NCBI GenBank assembly: GCA_002793855.1 | Contig: PFET01000005.1 | Span: forward strand, 58,901-110,756 | Reading direction: 5' to 3' | DNA: 51,856 nucleotides | Source: Candidatus Uhrbacteria bacterium CG10_big_fil_rev_8_21_14_0_10_48_11 | GTDB lineage: Bacteria; Patescibacteriota; Patescibacteriia; GWA2-46-9 | In this document: positions 35,597-43,404 of the stretch, piece by piece | Numbering within the stretch: position 1 is the stretch's first letter | How the letters are laid out: every line of letters begins with the position of its first letter | The notes under the pieces: model-generated | What the model saw: only the letters and a program-made list of their open reading frames with translations | What the model was told of the DNA's origin: nothing | Databases searched by the model: none | Translations under genes and position numbers: made by a program

Positions 35597-36186
35597 TATT
35601 TGTATTTACGGATAACCGAGGTTACCACGCCGGCAATTTTTAGCTCTTGGTGCGGCACAATGGTGGGGTAGCGTCGGTTTGCCGCCCGCAGCACTATTCG
35701 GTTTCCTCGTTTTTCAAAAAATTTCATAGTCCACTCGTTGTCAACTTCGGCAATGACAATGTCACCTTTTTTTGGTGTTCGTCCACGATCGATAAGAACG
35801 TAGTCACCGGGTTGGATGCCGGCGTCCACCATAGAGTCACCGGAAACTTTCAACATAAAACTTGCTTCTCGATTACCGACGAGCCAATCGTCCAAGGATA
35901 AGGTGTCAATATGTTCTTCCTCGGCGGGTGAAGGAAAGCCAGCCTGAACATTCCCCAAAAGGCGAATGGGAGCTAGCGCCGGACCCGGAAGTAGGCGTCC
36001 GGTACGATCGCGGCGAACAATGCCAGTGGTCGTCCAGCGGTTGACCCAGTAGGTGATGGCATTGGGGGATCGATACCGAAAAAGAGTCGCGGCCTCACGG
36101 TAGCTTGGCATACGTTGGTGTTCGGTGTAGAAACGGCGAAGTTCGGTACTCGCGTTGCGCGGCTTTTGTCTTTTTTTTCTTCCCAT
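35596..36186 (-). CDS. lexA: LexA-like SOS repressor
   Basis: A 196-residue S24-family repressor. The N-terminal winged helix (about 10-70) contains RMPSYREAATLFRYRSPNAI. The self-cleavage Ala-Gly is in NVQAGFPSP, the nucleophile Ser in KVSGDSMVDAGI, and the Lys general base in WTMKFFEKRG. RecA-stimulated cleavage would release the operator just upstream (36202-36221) and switch on the linked polymerase gene. A UmuD-like role is less likely, given the intact DNA-binding domain. Confidence 0.9.
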   Translation of the reverse strand: MGRKKRQKPRNASTELRRFYTEHQRMPSYREAATLFRYRSPNAITYWVNRWTTTGIVRRDRTGRLLPGPALAPIRLLGNVQAGFPSPAEEEHIDTLSLDDWLVGNREASFMLKVSGDSMVDAGIQPGDYVLIDRGRTPKKGDIVIAEVDNEWTMKFFEKRGNRIVLRAANRRYPTIVPHQELKIAGVVTSVIRKYK

Positions 36187-36201
36187 ACGGTAAGTTTATT
36201 T

Positions 36202-36221
36202 TATTGTACATTCGTACAATA
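36202..36221. promoter_or_regulatory. LexA operator (TATTGTAC-N4-GTACAATA)
   Basis: A perfect inverted repeat of two 8-bp arms around ATTC, 15 bp upstream of the lexA start. The position and symmetry fit an autoregulatory SOS box, although it differs from the E. coli CTGT-N8-ACAG and Gram-positive GAAC-N4-GTTC types. Confidence 0.75.
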
Positions 36222-36280
36222 GTCAAGGGACAGGGTTTTAGTAGGGGAGAGGTACAAAAAGGCTAAGGGGGCGTCGTCGT

Positions 36281-36309
36281 TTGTATGTTTTTTAGCTGAG
36301 CGCTATACT
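36281..36309 (+). promoter_or_regulatory. promoter of the Gmad2 protein gene
   Basis: TTGTAT (36281-36286), a 17-bp spacer and TATACT (36304-36309). The predicted start of RNA is about 6 bases before the ATG at 36322. Confidence 0.7.
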
Positions 36310-36321
36310 TTTTAGGTACCT

Positions 36322-36828
36322 ATGAAAAAATATTCTGAAAATATTTGTCACCAACTGCTCGCTTTTTTGATCACAAGCGCTTTCATTATGGTTGCTTTCC
36401 TTTATGGGTTATCGGTTATACCGTTACCGTCGGTTGTTTCGACAGCAGAGCCTATAAAAACACCATCTGTCGTTAGTACCAGTTCGGATGTTACCAACAG
36501 CATGGTGCGGCTCACTGCTCCGCAAGTAAATGCGGTGATAACGAACCCGCTCGTTATTTCTGGCGAGGCCAAGAGTAACTGGTTTTTTGAGGCGAGTTTC
36601 CCTATTCGGCTTCTTTCTAGCAATGGTACGGTGATAGCGAATGGCATTGCCGAAGCTAAAGGGGATTGGATGACCGAAGCGTTTGTACCATTCTCTGCAA
36701 CCCTTCATTTTGTTACCCCACCAACCGGAACCGGTATGTTGGTGTTACAGAAAGACAACCCTTCGGGGCTTGCAAAGTTTGACGATACGTTAATTGTGCC
36801 AGTTCGTTTTACCCCACTCGCTAAATAA
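36322..36828 (+). CDS. secreted Gmad2-domain protein
   Basis: A 168-residue exported or anchored protein with a hydrophobic segment at 12-32. The immunoglobulin-like Gmad2 domain (about 60-168) is recognised from VNAVITNPLVISGEAKSNWF, then FEASFPIRLL, EAKGDWMTEAFVPFSATLHF and LVLQKDNPSGL. Gmad2 proteins are surface proteins linked to sporulation/germination in Firmicutes and are widespread in Patescibacteria; the ligand is unknown. It has its own promoter and a strong terminator, so it is a single-gene unit. Confidence 0.88.
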   Translation: MKKYSENICHQLLAFLITSAFIMVAFLYGLSVIPLPSVVSTAEPIKTPSVVSTSSDVTNSMVRLTAPQVNAVITNPLVISGEAKSNWFFEASFPIRLLSSNGTVIANGIAEAKGDWMTEAFVPFSATLHFVTPPTGTGMLVLQKDNPSGLAKFDDTLIVPVRFTPLAK

Positions 36829-36829
36829 A

Positions 36830-36856
36830 AAAGGCCCCGGAGTGACCGGGGCCTTT
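36830..36856. terminator. bidirectional terminator between Gmad2 and DUF5667 genes
   Basis: Perfect 11-bp arms AAAGGCCCCGG (36830-36840) and CCGGGGCCTTT (36846-36856) with a 5-nt loop. A-rich and T-rich flanks serve both converging genes. Confidence 0.92.
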
Positions 36857-36867
36857 AAAATTATAAA

Positions 36868-38262
36868 TTAGAAGTCAAGGTGTAGCGTGCCAGAAGCCGA
36901 CGCATTAGTGCCTGCTGTTTCATCGGTGCTTTCTTTTTCTGTTGAGTTTGCGCCATCGTCTTGAGTAGGTATTTCTTTCTGATCGTTCATTTTACTATCC
37001 TCAATCTCAGTGTCCTCTGTTTCATTGTCTTGTTTTTCAATCTTAGCTTCTGACTCTCCTTGAGTGTCAATTTTTTGTTGACCCTGTTGCATTTCTGTAT
37101 CCTCGGCATTTTCTGTGTCTGAGCTAGTAGTGGACTCCATTTCGCTATTGTCGTCGGGAGAGGAAAAAAAAGAATGAATTGATTTACCAAGACGGGCAGT
37201 AAGTTCGATTTCTTTAGCGGTACTGATACTTTCTTGAAGCGTGTTGAATGCTTCGGCGAAATGTTGTTCGTCAAGTTGTGTGGCGCCATTAGTGAGCTTA
37301 GTGGATGCAAAGGTAAGAATGTCAACAATTTTCGACTTGAGCTCGCCTGAAAGGTTTACTTTCGAGATGGCTTCTTTTGCTTTCGCAATCTCTCCAGTAG
37401 CTTTTTCAAACTGTTTCTTTGCCGCTACCTGCAGTTGCTGACCATTACCATCAGTAGCAAATTTTGCAAACCCTTTTTGTTGTGCTGTGGCGATTGTGTT
37501 TGCCTCGTTGTTTAGTGTTGCAATAATTGCCGTATGTGCACTGTCGTCGTTTTGTTCTGTTTTGTCGGTGTCGGACGGTACTTTGTCGTTCGACGTTTCC
37601 TTGTCGTTAAGCGGGTCCGCATTTATCGTGTTGCTTGCTGCTGCTGTTGTCTTTGTTGATACAGCAAAGCGGGCAATAGTTGCTGCGTGGGCATTGAGAC
37701 TTGCCTCTAGATCGGAGCGAATATTGGTCGCCGCTGTGGAGTTTCCGCTGTCTTCGAGTTGGACTGCCTTTTCGTTTGCTTGTTTAGTATGTTCTTGAAT
37801 GTTTACAGCAAGCGATTTGATCGCGGCTTGGCTAAGTTTATTCTCACTAGCAAGTGTTACCGCCTCGTTGAGACGACGTTCGACAATTTGCGCCTGCCAG
37901 TTTGCCTCTGCTTCATTGCCGACAGCAAAAAGACCGCGGAATGGTTCGTTGACGGAAACTTTTACCGGATAGAGAATGTCCCCTGGGAGAGATTGCTCGG
38001 CGGCGTAGGAAGTACCACCACCAAAGAGAAGTAAGAGAGCGAGAGCAATAGCCATAGGGCGTAAGGCTAGGGTAAATAAAAAAGATTCATTTGTTTTTCT
38101 ATGCTGTAGATGACGGCCGAAGTTCCACTTTCTTACCGAGGGCAGGGGATGGTTTTCTTGAAACGCGATAATAGTTTCACGAAGCGCTGAATGTTCAGCA
38201 TCAGTAAGCGATGCATCGCGCGCTTCGTCTTGTATTGTTTGGAGAAGTTCGTCGGTGTGCAT
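36868..38262 (-). CDS. DUF5667-domain membrane protein, partner of the ECF sigma factor
   Basis: A 464-residue protein beginning at ATG 38262, four bases after the sigma gene ends. A cytoplasmic N-terminus of about 65 residues (MHTDELLQTIQDEARD) precedes one TM segment (about 68-87). Next is the DUF5667 start AAEQSLPGDILYPVKVSVNE, then long helices (NEAEANWQAQIVERRLNEAV). The acidic C-terminal 120 residues are rich in Glu, Asp, Gln and Ser. In Patescibacteria DUF5667 proteins regularly follow ECF sigma genes. An anti-sigma role for the cytoplasmic part is inferred. The first 31 residues of the longer frame would overlap the sigma gene and are not used. Confidence 0.82.
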   Translation of the reverse strand: MHTDELLQTIQDEARDASLTDAEHSALRETIIAFQENHPLPSVRKWNFGRHLQHRKTNESFLFTLALRPMAIALALLLLFGGGTSYAAEQSLPGDILYPVKVSVNEPFRGLFAVGNEAEANWQAQIVERRLNEAVTLASENKLSQAAIKSLAVNIQEHTKQANEKAVQLEDSGNSTAATNIRSDLEASLNAHAATIARFAVSTKTTAAASNTINADPLNDKETSNDKVPSDTDKTEQNDDSAHTAIIATLNNEANTIATAQQKGFAKFATDGNGQQLQVAAKKQFEKATGEIAKAKEAISKVNLSGELKSKIVDILTFASTKLTNGATQLDEQHFAEAFNTLQESISTAKEIELTARLGKSIHSFFSSPDDNSEMESTTSSDTENAEDTEMQQGQQKIDTQGESEAKIEKQDNETEDTEIEDSKMNDQKEIPTQDDGANSTEKESTDETAGTNASASGTLHLDF

Positions 38263-38266
38263 AAGG

Positions 38267-38764
38267 TTACGAGAGAAGAGTACGGAGTTGTTCAATGGCT
38301 CGGTGGATACGTACCCCAACAGCATTTTCGTTACTGTCGGTAACAAGGGCAATTTCTTGCAGGCTCAGATCGTCGAGGTAGCGTAGCTCTACTGCTGTAC
38401 GATATGGTTCAGTCAAGCGAGCTAGATGGTCTTTTGCAATTGATCCCTCGGCTTGTCGTTCTGGGCCTCTCTTGTTGTCTGGTGGGTCAAACCCTTGTTC
38501 TTGTAGCGCGTCGAGGGAATCAGTCATTTTCTTTCGAGATTCGTCAATGATGAGATTGCGAGCTGTTTTGTAAAGAAAGGCCTTGAGGTTGTCGATGTGC
38601 TTACCCTCGCATAAGTACTGCCACACTTTAAGAAACGTTTCCTGAGTGAGCTCAAACGCTCGCTCGCGACTATATACCCGATAATAGCACAGCCGAAATA
38701 TGCCATCAGCGCATTCCTCGTAGATCCTTGTAAATTCATGTTCTGTTTGGTTGTCTTGCACCAT
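38267..38764 (-). CDS. ECF-type sigma factor
   Basis: A 165-residue group 4 sigma factor. Region 2 includes RIYEECADGIFRLCYYRVYS, AFELTQETFLKVWQYL and LKAFLYKTARNLIIDESR. Region 4 includes AVELRYLDDLSLQEIALV and NAVGVRIHRAIEQLRTLL. It is a different subtype from the sigma factor at 13802. The DUF5667 gene follows four bases after its stop. A divergent SIMPL-family gene starts 152 bases away on the other strand and may be a target. Confidence 0.9.
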   Translation of the reverse strand: MVQDNQTEHEFTRIYEECADGIFRLCYYRVYSRERAFELTQETFLKVWQYLCEGKHIDNLKAFLYKTARNLIIDESRKKMTDSLDALQEQGFDPPDNKRGPERQAEGSIAKDHLARLTEPYRTAVELRYLDDLSLQEIALVTDSNENAVGVRIHRAIEQLRTLLS

Positions 38765-38916
38765 TACTGTTTCTATACTAGGAGACGTGTACGTCGTTAT
38801 TTTATTACGTTGGTCCTATTTGGTAGCTATTTCTCGTAGAAGTATAGTACCACAGTTGGCTGTGCATATTATCATTTTATATCTGTGCTATGCTTATCTT
38901 CTATTAAGCCTTTTAT

Positions 38917-39696
38917 ATGAATAGCAAAATACGAGATGCGTTGGGGGTGGTTCTTATGTTTACGCTTGCGGCTGTCGCGGCAAGCGCTGTTGGGTACGTG
39001 AAGACGTACAGTCGGGTAACCGAGCCGACGTCGTTTAGAAGTTTTTCGGTTGACGCTACCGGTAAGGCCATTTCGGTGCCGGACGTCGCAAAGTTTACGT
39101 TTAGCGTCATTACCGAAGGTGGTAAAGATGTAGCAGCATTACAGAAGACGAATACCGATCAGACGAACGCGGCAATTTCTTATCTAAAAGACCAAGGTGT
39201 CGCGGTAAAAGACATAAAGACTGCTGGATACAATATTAATCCACGTTATCAGTACTACCCGTGCTCAAACACCAGCCCATGCCGCGCGCCAGACATTACC
39301 GGCTACTCGGTTAATCAGTCGGTAGAAGTGAAGGTGCGAGATTTTGGCAAAGCGGGTACGGTTCTTTCAGGTGTTGTTAGCAATGGCGCAAATAGCGTTT
39401 CTGGTTTGACCTTTACGACCGACGACCCGACGGCAGTAGAGGATGATGCAAGAGCAGACGCCATTAAGAAAGCGCAGGTAAAAGCAGAGTCAATCGCCAA
39501 AGCTGGTGGCTTTACTCTTGGGCGGTTGCTATCCATTAATGAATCAAGCGATGGGTCGTCCCAGCCACCGTATCCTTACGCCTATGGTTTAGGCGGAAGT
39601 AACGACGCAGCGGTACAAAAGGTATCCGCACCTACGATTGAACCCGGATCGCAAGAGGTTAACGTGAGCGTCAGTTTGCAGTACGAAATTCGTTAA
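38917..39696 (+). CDS. SIMPL (DUF541) family exported protein
   Basis: A 259-residue protein with an N-terminal hydrophobic anchor (8-27) and a SIMPL domain. Conserved features are RSFSVDATGKAISVPDVAKF, TFSVITEGGKD, VKDIKTAGYNINPRY, GYSVNQSVEVKVRDF and a late DAIKKAQVKAESIAKAGGF. Two Cys lie in YPCSNTSPCRAPD and may form a disulfide. Family members are envelope proteins with links to oxidative stress and outer-surface functions; the exact role is unknown. No Shine-Dalgarno; a terminator follows. Confidence 0.9.
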   Translation: MNSKIRDALGVVLMFTLAAVAASAVGYVKTYSRVTEPTSFRSFSVDATGKAISVPDVAKFTFSVITEGGKDVAALQKTNTDQTNAAISYLKDQGVAVKDIKTAGYNINPRYQYYPCSNTSPCRAPDITGYSVNQSVEVKVRDFGKAGTVLSGVVSNGANSVSGLTFTTDDPTAVEDDARADAIKKAQVKAESIAKAGGFTLGRLLSINESSDGSSQPPYPYAYGLGGSNDAAVQKVSAPTIEPGSQEVNVSVSLQYEIR

Positions 39697-39717
39697 AGCA
39701 TAAAGAGAGAACAAAAG

Positions 39718-39743
39718 ACCTCGCCTTAATGGAGAGGTTTTTT
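39718..39743 (+). terminator. rho-independent terminator after the SIMPL gene
   Basis: ACCTCGCC (39718-39725) pairs with GGAGAGGT (39731-39738) with one mismatch and a 5-nt loop, followed by TTTTT. Confidence 0.8.
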
Positions 39744-39775
39744 GTATAACGAAAGGCAAAAAATATTAGTGGGGA

Positions 39776-39809
39776 GGTCGGCGCAAGTTAAAGGTCTCTT
39801 GCGCCGACC
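39776..39809 (-). terminator. 12-bp hairpin downstream of the small minus-strand gene
   Basis: GGTCGGCGCAAG (39776-39787) and CTTGCGCCGACC (39798-39809) pair perfectly around 10 nt. On the minus strand a T-run comes about 14 bases later, so it is probably a terminator or RNA-stabilising hairpin. A second one (GGAGGGT/ACCCTCC, 39842-39858) overlaps the end of the gene. Confidence 0.6.
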
Positions 39810-39837
39810 CCGTGGCGGCCAGGCGAGTCGGCCGTAC

Positions 39838-40032
39838 TTAGTGGAGGGTGCGGACCCTCCAATCTTCCCGCCAAAATAAACTGTTGGCGGGGGTAAAGAG
39901 TGGACTGACGCGTGTTAAAAAAAGATCATCCGGAAAGTCATCGGATACTTTTATGGTCCACTGGCCATTCATTCGTATCCGGACGAACACAACCCGCGGT
40001 GTATAATTCTTCGAGTTTCCACACTTCTTCAC
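39838..40032 (-). CDS. 64-residue small protein, unknown
   Basis: A short protein starting at GTG 40032, with AAGGAGGTGTCGG immediately upstream as a strong Shine-Dalgarno. The sequence starts MKKCGNSKNYTPRVVFVRIR, with a central MNGQWTIKVSDDF and a C-terminal WREDWRVRTLH. It is basic and aromatic, with no signal peptide or membrane segment and no recognised family. It is one of the isolated genes with a classical ribosome-binding site. Confidence 0.55.
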   Translation of the reverse strand: MKKCGNSKNYTPRVVFVRIRMNGQWTIKVSDDFPDDLFLTRVSPLFTPANSLFWREDWRVRTLH

Positions 40033-40155
40033 CCGACACCTCCTTCGGCTCGAATGTTCGCATACTACTTTACATTGTCAGTTCTGTCAACTTTTAGACA
40101 CTGGCAAAAGTAGTTATCTCGTGCTACACTTTTTCGGATTTAAAACTATTCACCT

Positions 40156-40569
40156 ATGCAATTCAAGAAACGTATTAAGCAACGACCAAATATTCGATGG
40201 CGCTATTTACTTTCCGCGCCATTTATCTATATCGTTATTTTTCCCATCGTACTTCTTGATGTTGCTATAGAAATCTATCAGCAGGTTTGTTTTCCTCTTT
40301 ATGGCATTCCTGTTTTAAGGCGTAAGAATTATATTCGTATCGATCGGCACAAATTGAGTTACCTTAACGCGCTTGAAAAGTTGAACTGTATGTACTGTGG
40401 CTATGCTAGTGGTGTTTTTTACTTTTCGTCTGCAATTGCCAAAGAAACAGAAAAATATTGGTGTGGCATTATGCACAACAAGTACGATGGTTTTAAAGTG
40501 CCTGAACACCAGCGAACGTTTTTGCCGTACAACGACGAAGCGGCGTTTAAAACTTTTCTCAAAGATTGA
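40156..40569 (+). CDS. membrane protein with a CxxC motif
   Basis: A 137-residue protein. A basic N-terminus and one or two hydrophobic segments (about 18-45) precede a conserved-looking domain: YIRIDRHKLSYLNALEKLNC, MYCGYASGVFYF, then IAKETEKYWCGIMHNK. The CMYCGY and WC cysteines suggest metal or redox chemistry. Similar conserved hypotheticals exist in Proteobacteria, but I know of no function. An extended -10-like GTGCTACACT (40121-40130) precedes it. Its 3' end overlaps the converging ArsC-like gene by 11 bases. Confidence 0.7.
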   Translation: MQFKKRIKQRPNIRWRYLLSAPFIYIVIFPIVLLDVAIEIYQQVCFPLYGIPVLRRKNYIRIDRHKLSYLNALEKLNCMYCGYASGVFYFSSAIAKETEKYWCGIMHNKYDGFKVPEHQRTFLPYNDEAAFKTFLKD

Positions 40570-41020
40570 GGTTGGTCGGCTTGACGGGTTTTACGCTTTT
40601 AGGGAGACGAAGTGGTTTTTTTAAAAGTTGCAAAATAGTATCAACGGGTCGCGCCAGTACCGCATGGTCGCCCTTTTCGACAATGGGGCGTTCGATGAGT
40701 TCTGGGTGGGCTTCCATTAGGGTAACAAGTTCGTCGTCGGTGTGGTGTCCGTGGTCAAGTCCGAATTTTTTGTAGAGCGGTTCACGCCGACGAAGAATAT
40801 CACGCGGTTTCATTTTTAACTTATCGAGAAGCTGCCAAATTTCAAAACGGGTAAGTGGTCGTTCGTGATAGTTTACCGTAACGTAGGGCACCTTTTTTTG
40901 AACGAGAAAAACTTCTGCCGCGCGACAGGTTGAGCAGCTTGGTTTCCGATAGACCTTTACAGGGTCATCTTGTCCAATCTTCTTTTCATCAACTTTTTCT
41001 GGTGGCATAGCTTGAAGCAT
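40559..41020 (-). CDS. ArsC/Spx-family thioredoxin-fold protein
   Basis: A protein of about 153 residues with an ArsC/Spx/YffB fold: VKVYRKPSCSTCRAAEVFLV carries a CSTC redox pair, followed by VTVNYHERPLTRFEIWQLL, then ELIERPIVEKGDHAVLARPV. The IERPI and ARP motifs are typical of ArsC-like reductases. Arsenate reduction is possible, but the role could equally be thiol homeostasis. The start is either ATG 41020 or ATG 41008; the longer frame to 41185 is rejected because it crosses a terminator hairpin. Confidence 0.82.
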   Translation of the reverse strand: MLQAMPPEKVDEKKIGQDDPVKVYRKPSCSTCRAAEVFLVQKKVPYVTVNYHERPLTRFEIWQLLDKLKMKPRDILRRREPLYKKFGLDHGHHTDDELVTLMEAHPELIERPIVEKGDHAVLARPVDTILQLLKKPLRLPKSVKPVKPTNLNL

Positions 41021-41056
41021 AACAAACTTATAGTTTTTGGACGAGCATAATATGAG

Positions 41057-41088
41057 AGCGGCCCGCCAGAATGAACTAGCGGGCCGCT
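41057..41088 (-). terminator. hairpin terminator between the lipoprotein and ArsC-like genes
   Basis: Perfect 10-bp arms AGCGGCCCGC (41057-41066) and GCGGGCCGCT (41079-41088), loop 12 nt. It follows the lipoprotein gene on the minus strand, but the T-run is weak. Confidence 0.7.
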
Positions 41089-41108
41089 GCGACGATTGGG
41101 GGGGGGTG

Positions 41109-41453
41109 TCAGTCGTAGTCGGGTAGCCGTATGGCGACCCAGTGAAGACGTCTCCGATAATGCGGCGAAAGATTTCTTCCTTCAAGGAGGAAAAACCCTA
41201 CCCCGGTTTCACCTCCCGACGCGTACGCCTCGCAGCCACGTAGCTCAACCGTTTCCTTACATCGATTGACATAGTCGCCAATCGATGCCAGAAAGCTTCG
41301 GCGAACCCTCCTCCATTGACGCTCCCCGAGCGTCGTTGTAGTCGTCGCGCTGGGCGACACCGCAATCTCCCCCTTTTGCTGGGGCAGCGGTGCAGACGCG
41401 CATGCCGCTGCCAAAACCAAACCGAAAACCACCACGAAAAATGACTTCCTCAT
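41109..41453 (-). CDS. small lipoprotein, unknown function
   Basis: A 114-residue protein starting at ATG 41453, with AAAGGAGGTAAGG directly upstream. The signal peptide MRKSFFVVVFGLVLAAACAS ends in a lipobox-like LAAAC. The mature part has a Thr-rich stretch (SATTTTTLGE), then RSFLASIGDYVNRCKETVEL with RGCEAYASG, giving two further Cys that may pair. No family is recognised. A similar TTTTTLP linker is in the protein at 50879-51316. Confidence 0.7.
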   Translation of the reverse strand: MRKSFFVVVFGLVLAAACASAPLPQQKGEIAVSPSATTTTTLGERQWRRVRRSFLASIGDYVNRCKETVELRGCEAYASGGETGVGFFLLEGRNLSPHYRRRLHWVAIRLPDYD

Positions 41454-41582
41454 CCTTACCTCCTTTCGGCTTGCCCATTTTTTCGGGCAGGTGAATTGTT
41501 GCCAAGTAGTGTGCTTGATGTTCACAAAAACGTCAAGATCTATAGTGTTTCAGTTCTTTTACTTGTGTTATGTTTCTTAGGT

Positions 41583-42429
41583 ATGACAACACTAAACGTT
41601 TTTGTGCAAAAGACAACCGGAGTCCGTGAACCCTACAGCGCAGATAGGGTACGCACCTCGGTTGTGCGTGCTGGCGTGACAAAACGGCTGGCGGACGAGG
41701 CTGTCCGTGAGGTAACGAAGAAGTTGCGACCGACGATGCCAAGCGAAACCATTGATCAGTGCTCGCTTTCGACATTGAAGAAACGACAGCCGCATCTGGC
41801 ACCCGCTATGCGTTGAAGCGCGTCATTATGAAGCTTGGTCCTGCCGGTTTTGTGTTTGAGCGTTACGTTGTGCGGACTCTGGAGAGCTATGGGTACGCGA
41901 CAGAAGTAGGGAAGCACGTGCTGGGGTACTGCGTTATGCACGAAATCGACGTGAGCGCCAAAAAGAAAAGGGCGATCATTTTTTGGTAGAGTGCAAGTAT
42001 CACAATCGTCATGGTCTTCGTTCAGACCTTAAGGTTGCCCACTACACCCAGAGTCGTTTTGCGGACGTCGTAAGAGGTGACAATAAAAACAAGAACGAGC
42101 ATGATCATTTTCATCAGGCGTGGCTCGTGACCAATACACAGTACACTTCCGAAGCTATTGCCTACGCTAAGTGTATGGGGTTAAAAATTTGGGCATGGCG
42201 GTATCCTAAACATCGTGGGCTTGAGCACTACATCGAACAGAAGCACCTCTCAATTACTATTTTGCCGTCACTCTCCGGATCGGTGCTGGAGCGCTTGAGT
42301 CATGAAAATATTATTTTGGCAAGCGACCTATTCGCGCATAGCGCTGCTGAACTTGTCAGCAGGTTCGGCGTACCAGAGAAAGTTGCCCGTGCGGTTTCAT
42401 CTGGAGTAACCGCGCTCTGCGCAAAGTGA
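41583..42429 (+). pseudogene. ATP-cone / restriction-endonuclease-like fusion, frameshifted
   Basis: Three consecutive frames make one known Patescibacterial gene. Frame 1 (from ATG 41583) gives the ATP-cone: VFVQKTTGVREPYSADRVRT, then VVRAGVTKRLADEAVREVTK and LKKRQPHLA. Frame 2 continues RYALKRVIMKLGPAGFVFER to YCVMHEIDVSAKKK. Frame 3 starts FLVECKYHNRHG and runs to 42429. The PD-(D/E)xK residues (EID...ECK) are preserved. The shifts are near 41800-41810 and near 41965-41982, the latter beside A5, A4, G3 and T6 runs, so an assembly error is possible. If real, the nuclease is dead. Confidence 0.75.
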
Positions 42430-42452
42430 ATTTGACCGTTTTGGGATGCCCC

Positions 42453-42589
42453 TTTACAAATAATTTGTTTTCTGCTATCTTGACGTTGATCGTTGTAAGA
42501 GTTCTCGAGCGGAGTTTGGCTATCTAAACAGCCGGGCGAGACATAGGTCGTCTTACTACGCTAATTAAGATACTAAACTTTACACGAGA
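42453..42589 (+). promoter_or_regulatory. promoter and structured leader of about 100 nt of the RRM gene
   Basis: TTTACA (42453-42458), a 17-bp spacer and extended TGC-TATCTT (42476-42481) predict a start near 42488. The leader is long for this genome. It includes nested arms CTCG/CGAG and GGCT/AGCC (about 42504-42540). RNA-binding-protein mRNAs often carry cold-responsive leaders; here this is inference. Confidence 0.6.
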
Positions 42590-42850
42590 ATGGCTAAGAG
42601 ATTGTTTGTTGGTGGCCTTCCGTACAGCACCACTGAGGACGAGTTGAAAGACGCGTTTTCAGCATCAGGCACGGTTGCGTCCGCGACAATCATCACGGAT
42701 CGTATGACCGGCCGCTCCAAGGGTTTTGGCTTCGTAGAAATGTCTTCGGACGAAGAAGCTGACGCCGCAGTTGCCGCGATGAACGGCAAGGAGATTGGTG
42801 GACGTACGATTACCGTCAACGAAGCGCGTCCCATGGGGAACCGAAACTAA
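42590..42850 (+). CDS. RRM-domain RNA-binding protein
   Basis: An 86-residue single RNA-recognition-motif protein. RNP2 is RLFVGGLPY (4-12) and RNP1 is KGFGFVEM (44-51), with the aromatic residues needed for RNA stacking. The length matches bacterial/cyanobacterial Rbp proteins lacking the Gly-rich tail. It probably binds single-stranded RNA as a chaperone, perhaps in the cold. It is a monocistronic unit with a leader of about 100 nt and a strong terminator. Confidence 0.93.
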   Translation: MAKRLFVGGLPYSTTEDELKDAFSASGTVASATIITDRMTGRSKGFGFVEMSSDEEADAAVAAMNGKEIGGRTITVNEARPMGNRN

Positions 42851-42876
42851 TAAATTTCTTTCACTAGAAATTACAC

Positions 42877-42900
42877 AAACCCCGGCCTCGGCCGGGGTTT
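42877..42900 (+). terminator. terminator after the RRM gene
   Basis: AAACCCCGGCC (42877-42887) and GGCCGGGGTTT (42890-42900) pair perfectly with a 2-base loop (effectively 4 nt). The sequence GTTGTTGT follows. Confidence 0.85.
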
Positions 42901-42930
42901 GTTGTTGTCTACAAATTTCTTCACAGGCTG

Positions 42931-42939
42931 TGGTATAGT
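42931..42939 (+). promoter_or_regulatory. extended -10 promoter, leaderless
   Basis: TGG-TATAGT ends six bases before the ATG at 42946, placing the RNA 5' end at or next to the start codon. Confidence 0.6.
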
Positions 42940-42945
42940 ATTTTT

Positions 42946-43404
42946 ATGTTTTTAACGGTGCATGCATCAGTTGGTGCTGTTTTTGGTGATGCGCTTGGCG
43001 ATTCTCGTATCGCTTTTGGCGCTGGCTTTGCGTCGCATTTTTTAGTAGACGCCATACCACACGGCGATGAACGCATTGGTCGACAATTTGTTACCGGAAA
43101 TCATAAAATGCTTCTCGCCCTCTTACTGTTTATTGATGTAACCGTCGCCTTTTTACTGCTTACACTGTTTTGGATGTATGGATTTATTCAAAACCCAGTT
43201 GCCGCCTACAGTGGTGCCCTTGGCGCGGTACTGCCAGACATTCTAAGCGGACTAACCGCGGTAAGCAAAGAGAGATTATGGCCGGCGTTTACTCGCTTCC
43301 ACAATGCGGCGCACCAATTTTTTAAACAAGAGTTTACCCCGCTGTCGGGTTATGTCATTCAAACAGCCACCTTTGCAGCCGTTTGGTTAACGCGTATTCA
43401 CTAG
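42946..43404 (+). CDS. membrane protein, YdjM/DUF457-like
   Basis: A 152-residue membrane protein. The N-terminus MFLTVHASVGAVFGDALGDS, followed by FASHFLVDAIPHGDE, has the conserved His/Asp pattern of the YdjM/LexA-regulated membrane-bound hydrolase-like family. Four hydrophobic segments follow, and AYSGALGAVLPDILSG holds another Asp. A metal-dependent hydrolase role has been proposed for the family but not shown. It starts leaderless and overlaps the end of the converging M16 gene by four bases. Confidence 0.75.
   Translation: MFLTVHASVGAVFGDALGDSRIAFGAGFASHFLVDAIPHGDERIGRQFVTGNHKMLLALLLFIDVTVAFLLLTLFWMYGFIQNPVAAYSGALGAVLPDILSGLTAVSKERLWPAFTRFHNAAHQFFKQEFTPLSGYVIQTATFAAVWLTRIH

Noticed and set aside
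37241-37798. Plus-strand frames opposite the DUF5667 gene
   Set aside because: They mirror the Ala/Ser/Glu-rich helices of the minus-strand gene and have no promoter or motif of their own.
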